Below, in pieces: positions 63,479-64,000 of a DNA stretch of 64,000 nt (positions are counted from its first letter, which is position 1; each line of letters begins with the position of its first letter). The translations under genes and the position numbers were made by a program. Source of the stretch: Halogeometricum rufum (GTDB lineage: Archaea; Halobacteriota; Halobacteria; Halobacteriales; Haloferacaceae); the NCBI RefSeq assembly GCF_900112175.1, contig NZ_FOYT01000002.1, positions 186,001 through 250,000 on the forward strand, written 5' to 3'. The notes under the pieces were generated by a model. That model worked only from the letters and a program-made list of their open reading frames with translations, searched no databases and had not been told where the DNA came from.

Positions 63479-64000
63479 ATGGACACGGGACGGTTGATAC
63501 AGGAGGTGGAAGACGACCCGTTCGCGTACCTCCCGGTGATGGTGGTCGTGAGCCGCCCCGACGAGGACGGCGTCCCGGTGATAGAGGACTGCAACGACCG
63601 GTTCGTCGAGCGACTCGGCTACGACCGCGAGGCCGTCGTCGGAACGCGCGTTGCCGAGTTCTACACCGCTGAGTCCGCGGCCGAGCATCTGGACGGCGCG
63701 TACGAACGCGCGCGAGACGGCGACTACGACAGGGAGGAACGGGACCTCGTCACCGACGACGGCAGCGTCGTCTCCACCGTCGTCCGCGCGACGCCGCGGC
63801 GCGTGGACGGCGAGGCCGTCGGCACCGTCGGCGTGTTCGTCGACGTGACCAGACAGAAACTCCGCGAACAGCACGTGAACGTCCTCAACCGCGTGATGCG
63901 CCACAACATCCGCAACGACCTGAACGTCCTCCACGGACACGCGGAGATGCTCGCGGAACACGACGACGACGACGTCGTCGAATCCGCGCGAGTGGTCGGT
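63479..64000 (+). CDS. PAS histidine kinase, N-terminal part (runs off the window)
   Basis: The first 174 residues are visible. A PAS domain spans about 15-130 (VMVVVSRPDEDG ... EDCNDRFVERLGYDREAVVG ... GTVGVFVDVTRQK). A HisKA-like helix follows with RHNIRNDLNVLHGHAEML, in which His142 is the likely phospho-acceptor. The RHNIRND form is a common haloarchaeal variant and differs from the two complete kinases in this window. The ATPase domain lies beyond base 64000. No membrane helix precedes the PAS domain. Confidence 0.85.
   Translation, partial: MDTGRLIQEVEDDPFAYLPVMVVVSRPDEDGVPVIEDCNDRFVERLGYDREAVVGTRVAEFYTAESAAEHLDGAYERARDGDYDREERDLVTDDGSVVSTVVRATPRRVDGEAVGTVGVFVDVTRQKLREQHVNVLNRVMRHNIRNDLNVLHGHAEMLAEHDDDDVVESARVVG

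Overview
The window is chromosomal DNA of a halophilic archaeon of class Halobacteria. The signs are high GC, very acidic proteins, many start codons 24-32 bases behind a TATA-like box with no room for a leader, and gene orders known from archaea. The family resemblance is to Haloferax-type haloarchaea, but the genus is an inference. I see no insertion sequence, prophage, CRISPR array or rRNA. Almost every gene is intact; only the first and last are cut by the window edges.

Layout. 1-1.5 kb: the tail of an unknown gene, a double universal stress protein and a thioredoxin. 1.9-8.1 kb: a tRNA-Ser and the archaeal information operon S13-S4-S11-RpoD, tRNA-Leu, L18e-L13-S9-RpoN-RpoK-enolase-S2. 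8.2-26 kb: mixed genes, including a VOC protein, a zinc metalloprotease, a histidine kinase, a Dna2-like Fe-S nuclease/helicase, an Lhr helicase, a HalOD1 protein, a metallo-beta-lactamase-fold protein, mevalonate kinase with isopentenyl phosphate kinase, and an M42 peptidase. 26.1-31 kb: L11, then the L1-L10-L12 stalk operon, a TctA-type permease, and a tiny zinc-finger protein with aEF-1beta. 31-41.9 kb: a cystathionine synthase/lyase, L21e-Rpo4-DUF655-KsgA-MscS-HemK2, a two-gene MetE system, a dCTP deaminase-like protein and a copper protein. 42-48.7 kb: PhoD, the L7Ae-S28e-L24e-Ndk operon, TmcA, a small Cys protein and an HTH-GNAT protein. 48.8-54 kb: an electron-transfer-flavoprotein cluster (FixA, FixB, FixC-X fusion) and a ferredoxin. 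54-58.7 kb: a PAS histidine kinase, two small secreted or membrane proteins and a cyclase-MMSDH pair. 58.7-63.1 kb: GltX, the prenyl synthase IdsA and RNase J. A third histidine kinase runs off the end.

How the genes work together. Ribosome and RNA polymerase genes dominate, with tRNA acetylation (TmcA), 16S rRNA dimethylation (KsgA), release-factor methylation (HemK2-like) and RNA decay (RNase J) nearby. Mevalonate kinase, isopentenyl phosphate kinase and IdsA are steps of the route to archaeal lipids. In other archaea these lie in one superoperon with enolase, S2, RNase J and GltX; here that block is broken into three pieces. The ETF cluster probably passes electrons to the quinone pool.

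The most interesting signals are: a MetE pair in which one partner has lost the zinc ligands; a duplicated helical extension on FixB; a perfect palindrome inside the DUF655 promoter; an identical promoter block before L11 and the zinc-finger/aEF-1beta pair; structured mRNA leaders before L1, L7Ae and RNase J; and loss of zinc cysteines in L24e. I found no clear-cut new multi-gene system.
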